From: Verrucomicrobiota bacterium JB022
Lineage (GTDB): Bacteria > Verrucomicrobiota > Verrucomicrobiia > Opitutales > Oceanipulchritudinaceae
Direction of reading: 5' to 3'
NCBI GenBank assembly: GCA_030673845.1
Contig: JAUTCQ010000001.1
Location: 186,001-250,000 of the forward strand
Length of the DNA: 64,000 nt
The notes below the pieces were generated by a model. That model was not told the DNA's origin, made no database searches, and saw nothing but the letters and a program-made list of their open reading frames with translations. The translations under genes and the position numbers were made by a program. Positions 35,291-44,275 of the stretch are shown here, piece by piece. Each line of letters opens with the position of its first letter. The stretch's first letter is position 1.

Positions 35291-37183
35291 TTAGGCCGAG
35301 ACGCCCGACTTCTGCAGATCGCACCAGCGTTCGATCGACTGCACCTCGTACTCGTCCTCGTTGTCGCCCACCTTCACCTTGATGTGTTCGCCGGTGGTCT
35401 TGGCAATCAAGGCCTTGGCCAGCGGGGTCTGGTAGGAGAGGACGTGCTTCTCGGGGTTGCCGTCCCAGGCGCCGAGGATGGTGTAGGTGACGGCTTCGCC
35501 GCTCTGCAGGTTGCGCAGGCCGACGACGCTGCCGATGCCCACCCGGTCCTTCGGGGCGTCGCTGAAGTCCGTAACCTTGCAGCGGTTGATCGCCAGCTCC
35601 AGCTCGGTCTTGCGGGTGAGGAGGATGTCCTGCTCCTGGCGGGCCATCTTGTATTCGGCGTTTTCACGCAAGTCGCCGTGCGCACGGGCTTCGGCGATGT
35701 CCACCTTGTTACGGGGGATCTGGTTTTGCACCAGGTCTTCGTATTCGCGCTTTTGCGTCTCAAAGCTCCACTTGGAGACGATGAGGCCTTCGGCGGCGCT
35801 GGTGGATTCTTCGGCCACTTCGGCCGACTCGCCGGAGACGAGGGCCTGCACGCTCGGGAAGAGCTTGATGAAGCGGGCGAGCAGGGACTTCTTGGAAAGG
35901 TCTTCGAAGCCCTGGTTGAGGATCAGCGTCTGCGCGAGGTCGTGCGCCGTTTCGGGCGTTGCGGTGTTGAGCAGGTCGGCGATCAGGTCGCTGTCTTCGA
36001 TCACGAGGTCGGCCAGCGGGATGCGGCGGGTGCCGGTGTTCTGCAGGGCCTCGTAGTCGATGGCAAAGAAGATGGCGCTGAGCAGGCGCGGGCCCATCAG
36101 GCCGTCGAGCATGTTCGCGTATTTGCGGCTGTTGCGGTTCTTGAGCACCCAGGCCAGGACGGGGGCCTTCAGGTTTTGCTCGACCAGCCAGCGGCGCATG
36201 GTAGCGGCCAGCTCGTCTTCCAGGTCGCGCTCCAGCAGGAAGTTGATGCACTCGCTGGTGAACTTGCCCGAGCTGTTCTTGAGCAGTTCGAACACCACGC
36301 GCTCCCATTCGTCCGGCAGCACGCGGGTGATGAGGTCGAGGTAGCGCTTGTAGTGGGTGGCAGGGATCTGCTCGGCCAGCTCGCTCAGGTTGATCGACTC
36401 TTCCAGCACGGTGGCGGAGGTCGGTTCGAGCTGCTCCACGTCTTCGTGGATGAAGCGGGCCAGGTCGTTGCGGATCCAGATGCCGTAAAGGCGTTCGCCG
36501 GGGTTGAGCTGCTTGGTCTCCGCGAGGGAAGCGGTCAGCTCCTTCAGGATGTCGGGCAGCGAGTCGGCGATGTCTTCGTGGTTGACGGAGAGCTCGATCA
36601 GGCGGCTAGCCAGCGTGATCTTCTTCTTCGGCGCCTTGGTCTCGAAGAATTCTTCCAGCACCTCTTCCTCGGCGCGCACGGGCTCGTCGCGCAAGATGTA
36701 GGGGTCGGTCTTCTTCGAGGGCACGGCCACGCGCGGGTCGCGGATGAGCACCTTCTTGGTCGCGGTCCACCACTTCTTGTATTTGGTGGGCCCGAGCAGG
36801 CGGCTCAGGATGGTTTCCAGCTCCAGGTTGGTGGCGCTGTGGGTTTCAGTCTGGGTCAGGATCTCGACAATCAAGTCGGCCGGCTCACTCTTGATGAGCT
36901 GGTTGATCCGGGCTGGTTCTTCGCGGGAACGCACGAGGATGTCCTGCGTAGGCAGCACGTCCAGTTTGTCGGCGCAGAACTCGGGGTCCATCGGGTGGCC
37001 CTTCTTGCCCTCTTCGAAGTCGATAATCAGCTTGTTATCCTGAACATCATACTCCTGAATCTGCCCCAGTCCCCAACTGCGGTGCACCACGTAAGCGCCA
37101 GGCCGCATGGCCTCGAGCTTGCTGCGGTAACGCTTCAGGCGGGGTGAATTCTTAATGAGCTGATCGATCGCTTCCTTATCCAT
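35291..37183 (-). CDS. greA: GreA-type transcription elongation factor with long N-terminal extension
   Basis: A 630-residue protein starting at 37183 (MDKEAIDQLIKNSPRLKRY). The C-terminal ~155 residues are GreA-like: the coiled coil that enters the RNA polymerase secondary channel (DIAEARAHGDLRENAEYKMARQ in part, with the catalytic acidic tip DLRENAEY) and the FKBP-like domain (VGIGSVVGLRNLQSGEAVTYTILG, LSYQTPLAKALIAKTTGE). Residues ~25-80 form a small beta module (PGAYVVHRSWGLGQIQEYD), followed by about 350 helical residues of unknown function. Normal GreA is ~160 residues. Comparably extended GreA is known in Chlamydia, so this may be a PVC trait. Confidence 0.92.
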   Translation of the reverse strand: MDKEAIDQLIKNSPRLKRYRSKLEAMRPGAYVVHRSWGLGQIQEYDVQDNKLIIDFEEGKKGHPMDPEFCADKLDVLPTQDILVRSREEPARINQLIKSEPADLIVEILTQTETHSATNLELETILSRLLGPTKYKKWWTATKKVLIRDPRVAVPSKKTDPYILRDEPVRAEEEVLEEFFETKAPKKKITLASRLIELSVNHEDIADSLPDILKELTASLAETKQLNPGERLYGIWIRNDLARFIHEDVEQLEPTSATVLEESINLSELAEQIPATHYKRYLDLITRVLPDEWERVVFELLKNSSGKFTSECINFLLERDLEDELAATMRRWLVEQNLKAPVLAWVLKNRNSRKYANMLDGLMGPRLLSAIFFAIDYEALQNTGTRRIPLADLVIEDSDLIADLLNTATPETAHDLAQTLILNQGFEDLSKKSLLARFIKLFPSVQALVSGESAEVAEESTSAAEGLIVSKWSFETQKREYEDLVQNQIPRNKVDIAEARAHGDLRENAEYKMARQEQDILLTRKTELELAINRCKVTDFSDAPKDRVGIGSVVGLRNLQSGEAVTYTILGAWDGNPEKHVLSYQTPLAKALIAKTTGEHIKVKVGDNEDEYEVQSIERWCDLQKSGVSA

Positions 37184-37229
37184 AGAACACTCGCTAAATT
37201 CGGGAACAATCAGCACAACAAGGCGTATA

Positions 37230-38531
37230 TTGCAGGTCAACAAAAAGGTGGATAGGCGCATAACAGCCCCCGAACAGGCATGGCGGCAGGCATACCGGAT
37301 TTTGCTCCAGTATCGCCAGCAGCCGGCCAAAATAGACGAACTCATCGAACGGTCCGAAGCTACCGTCGACACTGCCGCTCTCGGTCGCCTTCATTGGCTC
37401 GTGAACGGCGTGATACGGCACCTTCGCAGGCTGGAGGACGCGCTAGGAAGGCAGGTGAAAAAGCCGCCGCGCGACCGGGCCGAAATCGTCTTGCTGCTCG
37501 GCCTGTACGAGCTGTGGGAAGACGAGAAATCGGCCCGCGCACAAGTCGTGAATTTTGTGACGGAGCAGGCGAAGAAACTGCTGTCGAAACCCGAGTCGGG
37601 CTTCGTCAACGCTGTTTTACGTCGTGCTCCGGAGACTTGGCCGGAGGTCGGCGACCCCGGTTTGCGCTACAGCCACCCCGCGTGGCTGGCCGAGCGCTGG
37701 CAGGCCCAGTTTGGCCCCGAGGCTGCCGAAGCCCTCATGGCGTGGGACCAAAAGGCCCCGGAGCTGTGGATCCAGATGGCACCCGGTCACGAGGCCCCCG
37801 CTACCTGGCAGGCGACCGACTGGCCCCGCTTCTATAAAGTGCCGGATTCCGTCTCCGACGCGCGGCCTGCGCTCGAGCAGGGCATCGCGTATATTCAAGA
37901 CCCGGCGACTCGTCACCCGGTGGAGCTGGCGGAGATTCAGCCCGGCATGGCCGTGCTCGACCTCTGCGCCTCCCCCGGCGGCAAGAGCTGGCAGGCCTTG
38001 CAGCGCCTGGGCGGGCAGGGGAGCCTCTTTGCGGTCGATATGCCCGCGCGAGCCGAGCGCCTGCGCCGTAACCTGCAGGCCGCCGGCCAGCCCTTCAACG
38101 CCGCATTGGAGTCCGGCGCGCTCAAGCTGGGCGTGATCGAGGCCAATGTGTTGGAGTTGGAGGCCGCGCAGCTCACCAAGCTGGCGGGTACCGATCTCTT
38201 CGATGTGGTGCTGCTCGATGTGCCGTGCTCCAACACGGGCGTGCTGCGCCGCCGCCCCGACGCCAAGTGGCGTCTCCAGCCCAAGGAGATCGACCGCGTG
38301 GCCGAGCTGCAGCAACGCCTCCTGCAACAGGCCGCGCGCTTTGTGAAGCCCGGCGGCACGCTTGTATATAGTACCTGCAGTATCGAGCCGCAGGAAAACG
38401 AGGCCCAGGTGGAGACCTTCCTCGCCGAGGGAGGCTTTACCCTGCAGGCGCAAAAACTGAGTCGTCCAGACTTGGACGGGCATGACGGCGGCGGTGCTTT
38501 CCGTTTGACGCGTTATGCCGCTGAGTCTTGA
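37230..38531 (+). CDS. rsmB: 16S rRNA (cytosine-967 C5)-methyltransferase RsmB
   Basis: A 433-residue rRNA methyltransferase. The N-terminal NusB-like RNA-binding domain spans ~1-140 (QAWRQAYRILLQ, LHWLVNGVIRHLRRLEDAL, VNFVTEQAKKLL). The SAM domain has VLDLCASPGGKSWQAL (motif I), DVVLLDVPCSNTGVLRRRPD with the release/catalytic Cys, and VYSTCSIEPQENEAQV with the nucleophilic Cys. The start is uncertain: TTG 37230 is annotated and GTG 37248 is in frame. It is divergent from greA across about 50 nt. Its last bases overlap the open frame of the next gene. Confidence 0.93.
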   Translation: MQVNKKVDRRITAPEQAWRQAYRILLQYRQQPAKIDELIERSEATVDTAALGRLHWLVNGVIRHLRRLEDALGRQVKKPPRDRAEIVLLLGLYELWEDEKSARAQVVNFVTEQAKKLLSKPESGFVNAVLRRAPETWPEVGDPGLRYSHPAWLAERWQAQFGPEAAEALMAWDQKAPELWIQMAPGHEAPATWQATDWPRFYKVPDSVSDARPALEQGIAYIQDPATRHPVELAEIQPGMAVLDLCASPGGKSWQALQRLGGQGSLFAVDMPARAERLRRNLQAAGQPFNAALESGALKLGVIEANVLELEAAQLTKLAGTDLFDVVLLDVPCSNTGVLRRRPDAKWRLQPKEIDRVAELQQRLLQQAARFVKPGGTLVYSTCSIEPQENEAQVETFLAEGGFTLQAQKLSRPDLDGHDGGGAFRLTRYAAES

Positions 38532-38548
38532 ATTGCAACAACTTCGCC

Positions 38549-40012
38549 ATGTCATCGAAACTCCCTTACAGTCGGCAGATCATGGCCGGGGCGTGGGTCG
38601 GCAACGTGCTTTTGACCATCATCGCGTTTGTCCTGGCCTTCATGCACCCGGACAAGTTGTCGCCGCTCACGTTCATCGCGGCCGCGTTCGCCATCCTCTC
38701 CGGTAACCTGCTGCCGCTGGCCGTCTACATCATCGAGCTGCTCTACCACCAGGCCGAGGTCAAGGCCGAGAACGCCAAGGCCGGGGATACCCTCCGGCGC
38801 GTGGCTGCGCGTATCGAGCAGCTGGAAGCCCGCCTGCAGGAGACCTCCGAGGCCGCTTCCAAGAGCATCCTTATCGCGCGGCAGGTGCCTGACCGGATCG
38901 ATGAAAAGCTCAAAGGCTTTCAGGCCTTCGTAGAGCTGGCGCAGGAAGGTGGTTTGAAGGACCTGCTGGGCCAGATCGGCAACCGCAGCAGCGCTCCTGC
39001 TGCTCCCGCTGCCGATCCGGCGCAGCTCAAGGCCCTGGAGGCGAAAGTCGATGCCGTCCTGCAGCGTCTGGAGCAAATGCCCGCCACTGCGGTGGCGGCA
39101 GCGCCGGTGGAAACGCCGGTCGAAGCGCCCAAGCCAGCCCCGATTTCGCCGGTTGCCCCCGCCAAGGCCGAATCCAAGCCGCGCCGCCTCGGGCGAGGTC
39201 TGGACCGCCTGATCAGCAAGGGCGTGGCTGGCTCGGCCGCCGCCAAGCCCAAGCCGATGCCCCCGTTGGAACCGGCACCCGCCCCTGAGGCAGCGCCGGA
39301 ACCCAAGCCTGAGCCGGAGCTGACCTTGGAGCCTGCCGAAGAGCTGGAAAGCATCGACGATGGACTCGAAGAGCTGGACGACATCGAATCGCCTTTGGGC
39401 CGCCAGCGCGCGAGCGCTCAGCCGGAGCTGTCCGAGCTTGCCGAGGAAGAAGCCGAGCTGGAGGCGGAAGCCGAAACCGTCGAGGCTGCCGAGGAGGAGG
39501 AAGCGGACGAAGACCAGAACTGGCTCGACGACGACGAACTCGCGGCGCTCGAAGACGATTTTGCGGGCGAAGTCTCGGTAGAAGAAGAGGAAACTCCTGC
39601 TTCGGAAGAGCCTGCCGCCTCGGACTTCGAAAAGCCGACTCCGGTCGTTGCTTCCGCCGCCGACGAGGCCCTGACCTTCGACGACGACGAACTGAGCTGG
39701 GACGAGGAAGGCTTTGACTTCACCCATGGCCAGGAAGCCCCGGCGGTCACGAACAAGCAGAAGAGCACCGTCGTCGTGCGCGCCATGGTGGGCAACGACC
39801 ACACGATCACGCTGCGCGGGGCCGCCCCGTTGCGCGAAGAGGTGGGCTTGCCCTTGCCCATGACCGGCGTCGGCGAATACCGCTGGGAAGTCGAGCTGGA
39901 CGAGCCCGTGCTTTTCCAGGTCTACCTCGACGACCAGGTGCAGGCCGCCGGCGAAGTCCAGCTGCTGGAGCCCGGCCAGACGCTCCGTCTCATGCCGCGC
40001 TTCCCGCGCTAG
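38549..40012 (+). CDS. Membrane-anchored coiled-coil protein with acidic linker
   Basis: A 487-residue protein of unknown function, starting at ATG 38549. Two hydrophobic helices lie at ~14-33 (GNVLLTIIAFVLAFM) and ~43-62 (FIAAAFAILSGNLLPLAVYII). A cytosolic coiled coil follows at ~65-125, then a long low-complexity Ala/Pro/Glu-rich linker (~150-380) with very acidic blocks. The last ~85 residues form a compact beta-rich domain (STVVVRAMVGNDHTITLRG, GEYRWEVELDEPVLFQVYLDD, LLEPGQTLRLMPRFPR) reminiscent of carbohydrate-binding or glycogen-binding beta sandwiches. It begins 17 nt after rsmB and ends in its own terminator. Confidence 0.75.
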   Translation: MSSKLPYSRQIMAGAWVGNVLLTIIAFVLAFMHPDKLSPLTFIAAAFAILSGNLLPLAVYIIELLYHQAEVKAENAKAGDTLRRVAARIEQLEARLQETSEAASKSILIARQVPDRIDEKLKGFQAFVELAQEGGLKDLLGQIGNRSSAPAAPAADPAQLKALEAKVDAVLQRLEQMPATAVAAAPVETPVEAPKPAPISPVAPAKAESKPRRLGRGLDRLISKGVAGSAAAKPKPMPPLEPAPAPEAAPEPKPEPELTLEPAEELESIDDGLEELDDIESPLGRQRASAQPELSELAEEEAELEAEAETVEAAEEEEADEDQNWLDDDELAALEDDFAGEVSVEEEETPASEEPAASDFEKPTPVVASAADEALTFDDDELSWDEEGFDFTHGQEAPAVTNKQKSTVVVRAMVGNDHTITLRGAAPLREEVGLPLPMTGVGEYRWEVELDEPVLFQVYLDDQVQAAGEVQLLEPGQTLRLMPRFPR

Positions 40013-40037
40013 AAAACGGATTAGAGGTGCAATAGAC

Positions 40038-40064
40038 AGGCGGCTGATAAGGCCGCCTTTTTTT
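40038..40064 (+). terminator. Intrinsic terminator of the coiled-coil protein gene
   Basis: AGGCGGC (40038-40044) pairs with GCCGCCT (40052-40058), followed by seven T. Confidence 0.85.
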
Positions 40065-40070
40065 ATGCAC

Positions 40071-40103
40071 AAAAAAGCCCGCCAGCCGGAGAGGCTAGCG
40101 GGC
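40071..40103 (-). terminator. Intrinsic terminator of pnp
   Basis: On the minus strand GCCCGCTAGCC pairs with GGCTGGCGGGC (one mismatch) and is followed by a T run (A tract at 40071-40076). It stands back to back with the previous terminator. Confidence 0.85.
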
Positions 40104-40129
40104 GAAAGGTATCAATGGGCGGTCAGGGA

Positions 40130-42556
40130 TTAACCTTCGTCGCTGAGGCGTTCGCCGCCTTCAGCTTCGCGGCGCTCACCGCCTTCACGCTCACGGCGTT
40201 CACCACCTTCACGGCGCTCGCCGCCTTCGCGACGGGGGCCACGACGGCGGGGGCGGTCGTCACCGCCACGGCCACCGCGTTCGCCGCGATCACCACGGTC
40301 GCCGCGCGGGCCACGGTCGCCACGGGAGCCGCGATCACCACGGTCACCGCGTGAGCCACGATCACCACGGTCGCCACCGCCGTTTTGGGCGTAGCGCTCC
40401 TTGGCGGCGGCCACCTTGCCGGCGATGCCGTCTTCACCTTCGCGCTCCTGAAGAGCGGCGACACGGCTCAGGCGCACGCGGCCCTTTTCGTCGATACCGA
40501 CGCACTTGACCCACATTTCGTCGCCCAGCGAGCAGACGTCTTCCACCTTGTTGACGCGGAAGTCGGCCAGCTCGGAGACGTGGACGAGGCCTTCCTTGCC
40601 CGGCAAGCACTCGACGAAGCAGCCAAACTCCTTGATGCCACGGACGATACCGCGGTAGAGCTTGCCTTCTTCGATGTCGGCCGTGACGAGGGCGATTTCT
40701 TCCAGCGCGCGGCGCATGGATTCGCCCGTCGTGGCGTAGACGTTGACGCGGCCGGAGTTGTCGTCGGCGATGTCGATCTCGGCGCCGGAGACTTCCACGA
40801 TGCGGCGGATCGTCTTGCCGCCGGTGCCGATGAGGGCGCCGATCTTGTCCGGCTCGATCTGGATCGTCTCGATGCGGGGGGCGTAGGGGCTGAGTTCGGC
40901 GCGCGGGGCGGAGATGGATTCGGCCATGACGCCGAGGATCTTGTCGCGCAGCTCCTTGTTGCGGCGGATGGCTTCGACCGCGATCTTGTGCGGAATGCCG
41001 CCGATCTTCAAGTCGAGCTGGAAGCCGGTAATACCGTCCTTCGAGCCGCAGATCTTGAAGTCCATGTCGCCGAAGTGGTCTTCCGCACCGATGATGTCGG
41101 AGAGGACGACGTGGCGCTTCAGCTTGCCCTTGCCGTCAAACTCCGTCACGAGGCCGCAAGAGATACCGGCCACCATGTTGGTGATCGGCACGCCGGCGTC
41201 CATCAGGCTGAGGCAGCCGCCACAAACGGAAGCCATCGAGGTGGAGCCGTTAGACTCCATGATCTCGGAGACGAGGCGGATGGTGTAGGGGAATTCGTCT
41301 TCGGCGGGGATGATCGGGAGCAGCGAGCGTTCGGCCAGGTTGCCGTGGCCGATTTCGCGGCGGCCCGGGCCGGCGATGCGGCCGGTCTCACCCACGGAGA
41401 AGTTCGGGAAGTTGTAGTGCAGGAGGAAGGACTTTTCCTTCGGGCCGCCTGTCAGGCCGTCCATCTCTTGCGTTTCGCCGGAAGCGCCGAGGGTCGTGAA
41501 GACGATGCCCTGGGTTTCGCCGCGCTGGAAGAGGGCGGAGCCGTGCACGCGGGGGTAGAGGCCCACTTCGCACGAAATCGGGCGCAGGTCCTTGGGGGTG
41601 CGGCCGTCGGCACGCTTGCCTTCGTCGAGGATCTTGCTGCGGTAGAGTTCTTCCTGCAGTTCTTCGAAGACGAGCATGATCTGGTCGCTCTCGAAGTCGT
41701 CGCCGTCGCGCTCCTGCATGGCGGCGCGGGCTTCGTCCTTCAGCACGTCCACGGCCTTGCTGCGCTCGGCCTTGGAATCCTTGAAGACGGCAGTCTGGAG
41801 GCGGTCGCCGAGCAGCTTGCGCACAAAGTCGACGTTTTCCTTCTTCGCGACGAAGAGGTTGAAGGTCGCCTTTTCCTTGGCGCACTGGGCGGCCAGTTCT
41901 TCCTGCGCCTTGATGATCGGCTGGATCGCCTTCTGGGCAAATTCGAGGGCGGCGATGAAGTCGTCGTCCGGCAGCTCTTCGGCCGAACCTTCGATCATCA
42001 TCATTTCCTTCTTGTTGCCGACGTAGATGAGGTCGAGGTCGCTCTCATACATCTGCTCGTGGGTCGGGTTGACCACGAATTCGCCGTCGATCATGCCGAT
42101 GCGGACGCAGCCCACCGGGCCGTTCCACGGGATGTCGGAGCAGAGCAGGGCGGCGGAGGCCGCATTCACCATCAGGATGTCGGGCTCATTCACCGCATCG
42201 GCGGAGAAGAGCAGGCCCTGCACCTGGACTTCGTTCATGAAGCCATGCGGGAAGAGGGGGCGCAGGGGACGGTCGCAGAGGCGGGAGGTGAGGATTTCCT
42301 TCTCGCTCGGGCGGCCTTCGCGCTTGAAGAAGCCACCGGGCATGCGGCCCGCAGCGTGATACTTCTCGCGGTAGTCGACCGTGAGGGGGAAGAAGTCCTG
42401 GCCTTCGCGCAGCTTGGTGGCGGCGGTGGCGGCGACGAACAGGGTCGTTTCGCCCTTGCGGATGGTAACGGAGCCATTGGCCAGCTTGGCCAGCGTACCG
42501 GTCTCGATCGTAATGTCGTATTCCGGAATGTAGACGGAGTACTTCTGCTTGAACAT
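40130..42556 (-). CDS. pnp: Polyribonucleotide nucleotidyltransferase (PNPase) with Arg/Gly/Asp-rich tail
   Basis: Phosphorolytic 3'-5' exoribonuclease of mRNA decay. The product has 808 residues against about 700 usual. Two RNase PH domains ([30 protein letters not shown]; second core [34 protein letters not shown] in part, the catalytic Asp in [11 protein letters not shown]), then a KH domain ([15 protein letters not shown], ~555-610) and an S1 domain ([19 protein letters not shown], ~625-695). Residues ~715-808 form an unusual tail of RGD, RGS, RGG and GGERR units, likely disordered and RNA- or protein-binding. A strongly folded leader lies just upstream, as expected for PNPase autoregulation. 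Confidence 0.96.
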   Translation of the reverse strand: MFKQKYSVYIPEYDITIETGTLAKLANGSVTIRKGETTLFVAATAATKLREGQDFFPLTVDYREKYHAAGRMPGGFFKREGRPSEKEILTSRLCDRPLRPLFPHGFMNEVQVQGLLFSADAVNEPDILMVNAASAALLCSDIPWNGPVGCVRIGMIDGEFVVNPTHEQMYESDLDLIYVGNKKEMMMIEGSAEELPDDDFIAALEFAQKAIQPIIKAQEELAAQCAKEKATFNLFVAKKENVDFVRKLLGDRLQTAVFKDSKAERSKAVDVLKDEARAAMQERDGDDFESDQIMLVFEELQEELYRSKILDEGKRADGRTPKDLRPISCEVGLYPRVHGSALFQRGETQGIVFTTLGASGETQEMDGLTGGPKEKSFLLHYNFPNFSVGETGRIAGPGRREIGHGNLAERSLLPIIPAEDEFPYTIRLVSEIMESNGSTSMASVCGGCLSLMDAGVPITNMVAGISCGLVTEFDGKGKLKRHVVLSDIIGAEDHFGDMDFKICGSKDGITGFQLDLKIGGIPHKIAVEAIRRNKELRDKILGVMAESISAPRAELSPYAPRIETIQIEPDKIGALIGTGGKTIRRIVEVSGAEIDIADDNSGRVNVYATTGESMRRALEEIALVTADIEEGKLYRGIVRGIKEFGCFVECLPGKEGLVHVSELADFRVNKVEDVCSLGDEMWVKCVGIDEKGRVRLSRVAALQEREGEDGIAGKVAAAKERYAQNGGGDRGDRGSRGDRGDRGSRGDRGPRGDRGDRGERGGRGGDDRPRRRGPRREGGERREGGERREREGGERREAEGGERLSDEG

Positions 42557-42582
42557 GTTCTAACTATTTGGGTTTTGCGGAA

Positions 42583-42681
42583 CCGCCTCCACGTCGCTCC
42601 CAGGAAGTTCGCCGAGGCACCCGGGGGTAAGGCGGATGCACCGGCGGACTTCCTGCGAATCGGGTCGTCTCGTGGAGGCGG
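42583..42681 (-). promoter_or_regulatory. Long double-stem structure in the pnp leader
   Basis: Two nested inverted repeats lie 27-125 nt upstream of the pnp start. The outer stem is 11 bp and perfect (42583-42593 with 42671-42681); the inner stem is 14 bp with one G-T pair (42601-42614 with 42642-42655), enclosing a 27-nt apical region. The pnp leader in Escherichia coli is also folded and is cut by RNase III for autocontrol; a similar role is inferred. The remaining bases of the gap (42682-42769) show no gene. Confidence 0.65.
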
Positions 42682-42769
42682 GAATTAAAAGAAACAGTCG
42701 TAAAGCACTTCCGCGCCGATGAACAGAATTTTCCGCGCGGAAGTGAGGTTGGCCGAGATGAGCGGCCCT

Positions 42770-43597
42770 CTAATACTCGAGCCGATAGGCGGCTACGGTA
42801 TTACCGGCAAAGGTGGGCACGAGGACCAGTCGCTCTGCCGGGATATAGCCGATGTCGGCGGTATTCAGGCCCTGCTCTCGGGTATCTAGCATCTGGGTGG
42901 CCTTGCTGCCTTGCACGAGGAAGACTTCGCCCGACCAGTGGCTGGCGACCCAGGTATCGCCGGTCAGCGCCACCAGGCCGTCGCCGCCCTTGACGCCGTC
43001 GCTCACCATCTCCGGGGCCGAGCCGTCGAGCGGGTACTGGCGGAAGCCCAGGTTATCCAGCGCGTAGAGCTTGCCATTGCGGAACTGGAGCCCGTTGACC
43101 CCCTCGCGGTCGTCGGCGAAGAGGGAGATCTTGCCCTTTTTCAGCACGTGGACTTTGCCCGTGCGCGTGTCGGAGACGTAGACCTTGCCCGCGTAGGCCG
43201 CCACGTCGTTGAGGAACACGGCATCTTTGACGGGGTAGCGCTTGAGGATCTTGCCGGTTGCAAGGTCGATCTCCACCAGGTCGTCGAGGTCGGCCACGTA
43301 GAGCTTGCCGTCGCTGATCGCGAGGCCCTTGGGCGCGTCGAGGCCTTCGACCCACTTGAGCTCCAGCACCTTGCCCTCGGTCGAAACCTTGGAGATGAAG
43401 CCGACCCCGTCGGCTTCGGCGGGGTTGCCGACGATGTTGCTGACGAAAATGTAGTCGCCCGTGTGATAGTAGAGGGCCGATTCGCAAGTCGTCAGCACCG
43501 GTTCGGTTTCCCAGACTTTGGTCAATGTCTGGGCCGTCGCCGTGGCGGCCGAAGAGAGGATGGCTGCAGCCAGAAGGGGGAGATAAGAGCGCTTCAT
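42770..43597 (-). CDS. Secreted SMP-30/gluconolactonase-like beta-propeller protein
   Basis: A 275-residue protein with a signal peptide (MKRSYLPLLAAAILSSAATATA, cut before QTLTK). The mature part has repeated propeller blades, e.g. APKGLAISDGKLYVADLDDLVEID, FLNDVAAYAGKVYVSDTRTGKVHVL, GVNGLQFRNGKLYALDNLG and GYIPAERLVLVPTFAGNTVAAYRL. The Asn and Asp positions typical of the SMP-30 metal site (LNDVA, VNGL, YVSD) are recognisable. Substrate cannot be predicted. It is downstream of the small secreted protein gene on the same strand, but a terminator hairpin separates them. Confidence 0.8.
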   Translation of the reverse strand: MKRSYLPLLAAAILSSAATATAQTLTKVWETEPVLTTCESALYYHTGDYIFVSNIVGNPAEADGVGFISKVSTEGKVLELKWVEGLDAPKGLAISDGKLYVADLDDLVEIDLATGKILKRYPVKDAVFLNDVAAYAGKVYVSDTRTGKVHVLKKGKISLFADDREGVNGLQFRNGKLYALDNLGFRQYPLDGSAPEMVSDGVKGGDGLVALTGDTWVASHWSGEVFLVQGSKATQMLDTREQGLNTADIGYIPAERLVLVPTFAGNTVAAYRLEY

Positions 43598-43672
43598 GGC
43601 CCCGCAGCATGGGAAAAACGGGCCAAATTGGAAGTCGGATCGGGATATTTCGGCGCAGTTGGCTTGTCTAGC

Positions 43673-43703
43673 AAAAGACGCTGGCGAACAAGTCGCCAGC
43701 GTC
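43673..43703 (-). terminator. Intrinsic terminator after the 120-residue secreted protein gene
   Basis: An 11-bp perfect stem (43677-43687 with 43693-43703, five-base loop) is followed on the minus strand by TTTT. It lies 30 nt beyond the stop of the upstream minus-strand gene. Confidence 0.75.
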
Positions 43704-43733
43704 GTCGAATGCTCGGGAATCTGAGAGGTCCGC

Positions 43734-44096
43734 TTAATAAACGTCCACGTAGACGTAATAGATTGTCATGTGGCTGGAGACTTCGAGCCGGTATTCGCCC
43801 GCCGGCAGGCTGTTAAATTCAAACCACGCGTAGTCGGAATAGACGGTCCCGTCATCGGGCTGGGTGCCGCCAAGCGGTGCATACGAATAGCCTGCCGCAT
43901 CCCAGGCGCCGACGATCTGGTTGTCTTCGTCATACAGGTAGTAGACTTGCGGCGCGTTCTGCTGGAAGTTGATTTGGAACACGACCAGCGAGCCGTTGGA
44001 GGTAAACGTCTCTGTGACGGTATTGGCCGAGGCGACAGCCGGGAAGAGGAAGGAGAGAAGGAGCGCAAAGAGCGCGGTGTAGCTGCGGTTGTTCAT
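43734..44096 (-). CDS. Small secreted protein of unknown function
   Basis: A 120-residue protein. The signal peptide is SYTALFALLLSFLFPAVASA. The mature domain is beta-rich and aromatic (FTSNGSLVVFQINFQQNAPQ in part, QVYYLYDEDNQIVGAW, YAWFEFNSLPAGEYRLEVSS, YYVYVDVY), with a pattern (D/E-N-x-I-V-G, LPAGEYRLEV) like one extracellular immunoglobulin-type or carbohydrate-binding sandwich. No cysteines, no sorting signal. Probably periplasmic or exported. It is a single-gene unit with its own terminator. Confidence 0.7.
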   Translation of the reverse strand: MNNRSYTALFALLLSFLFPAVASANTVTETFTSNGSLVVFQINFQQNAPQVYYLYDEDNQIVGAWDAAGYSYAPLGGTQPDDGTVYSDYAWFEFNSLPAGEYRLEVSSHMTIYYVYVDVY

Positions 44097-44275
44097 GTTC
44101 TTTTTTGGGGTGGGGAGTGTAGCTTTCGTGAGGCGGCGGACGGGCGCGAATCGCCTGTCGGTCCAAGGCCGCTTATAGCTCGCGGAAGCGGTGTGGATGA
44201 AATCGCTTAAGGCCTCTCATGTCCAATGGCTGATTTTCTGACCGTAAATATTTAAGTTAATGCACGTTTGTATGG

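Noticed and set aside
40270-40380. Repeated CGATCACCACGG-like words considered as a repeat array
   Set aside because: They encode the RGD/RGS units of the PNPase tail in frame, so they are coding repeats.
40385-42688. A 767-codon open frame on the plus strand opposite pnp
   Set aside because: It is the antisense shadow of a high-GC gene with strong codon bias; its translation is His/Val/Ala/Asp-rich with no domain, while pnp on the other strand is certain.
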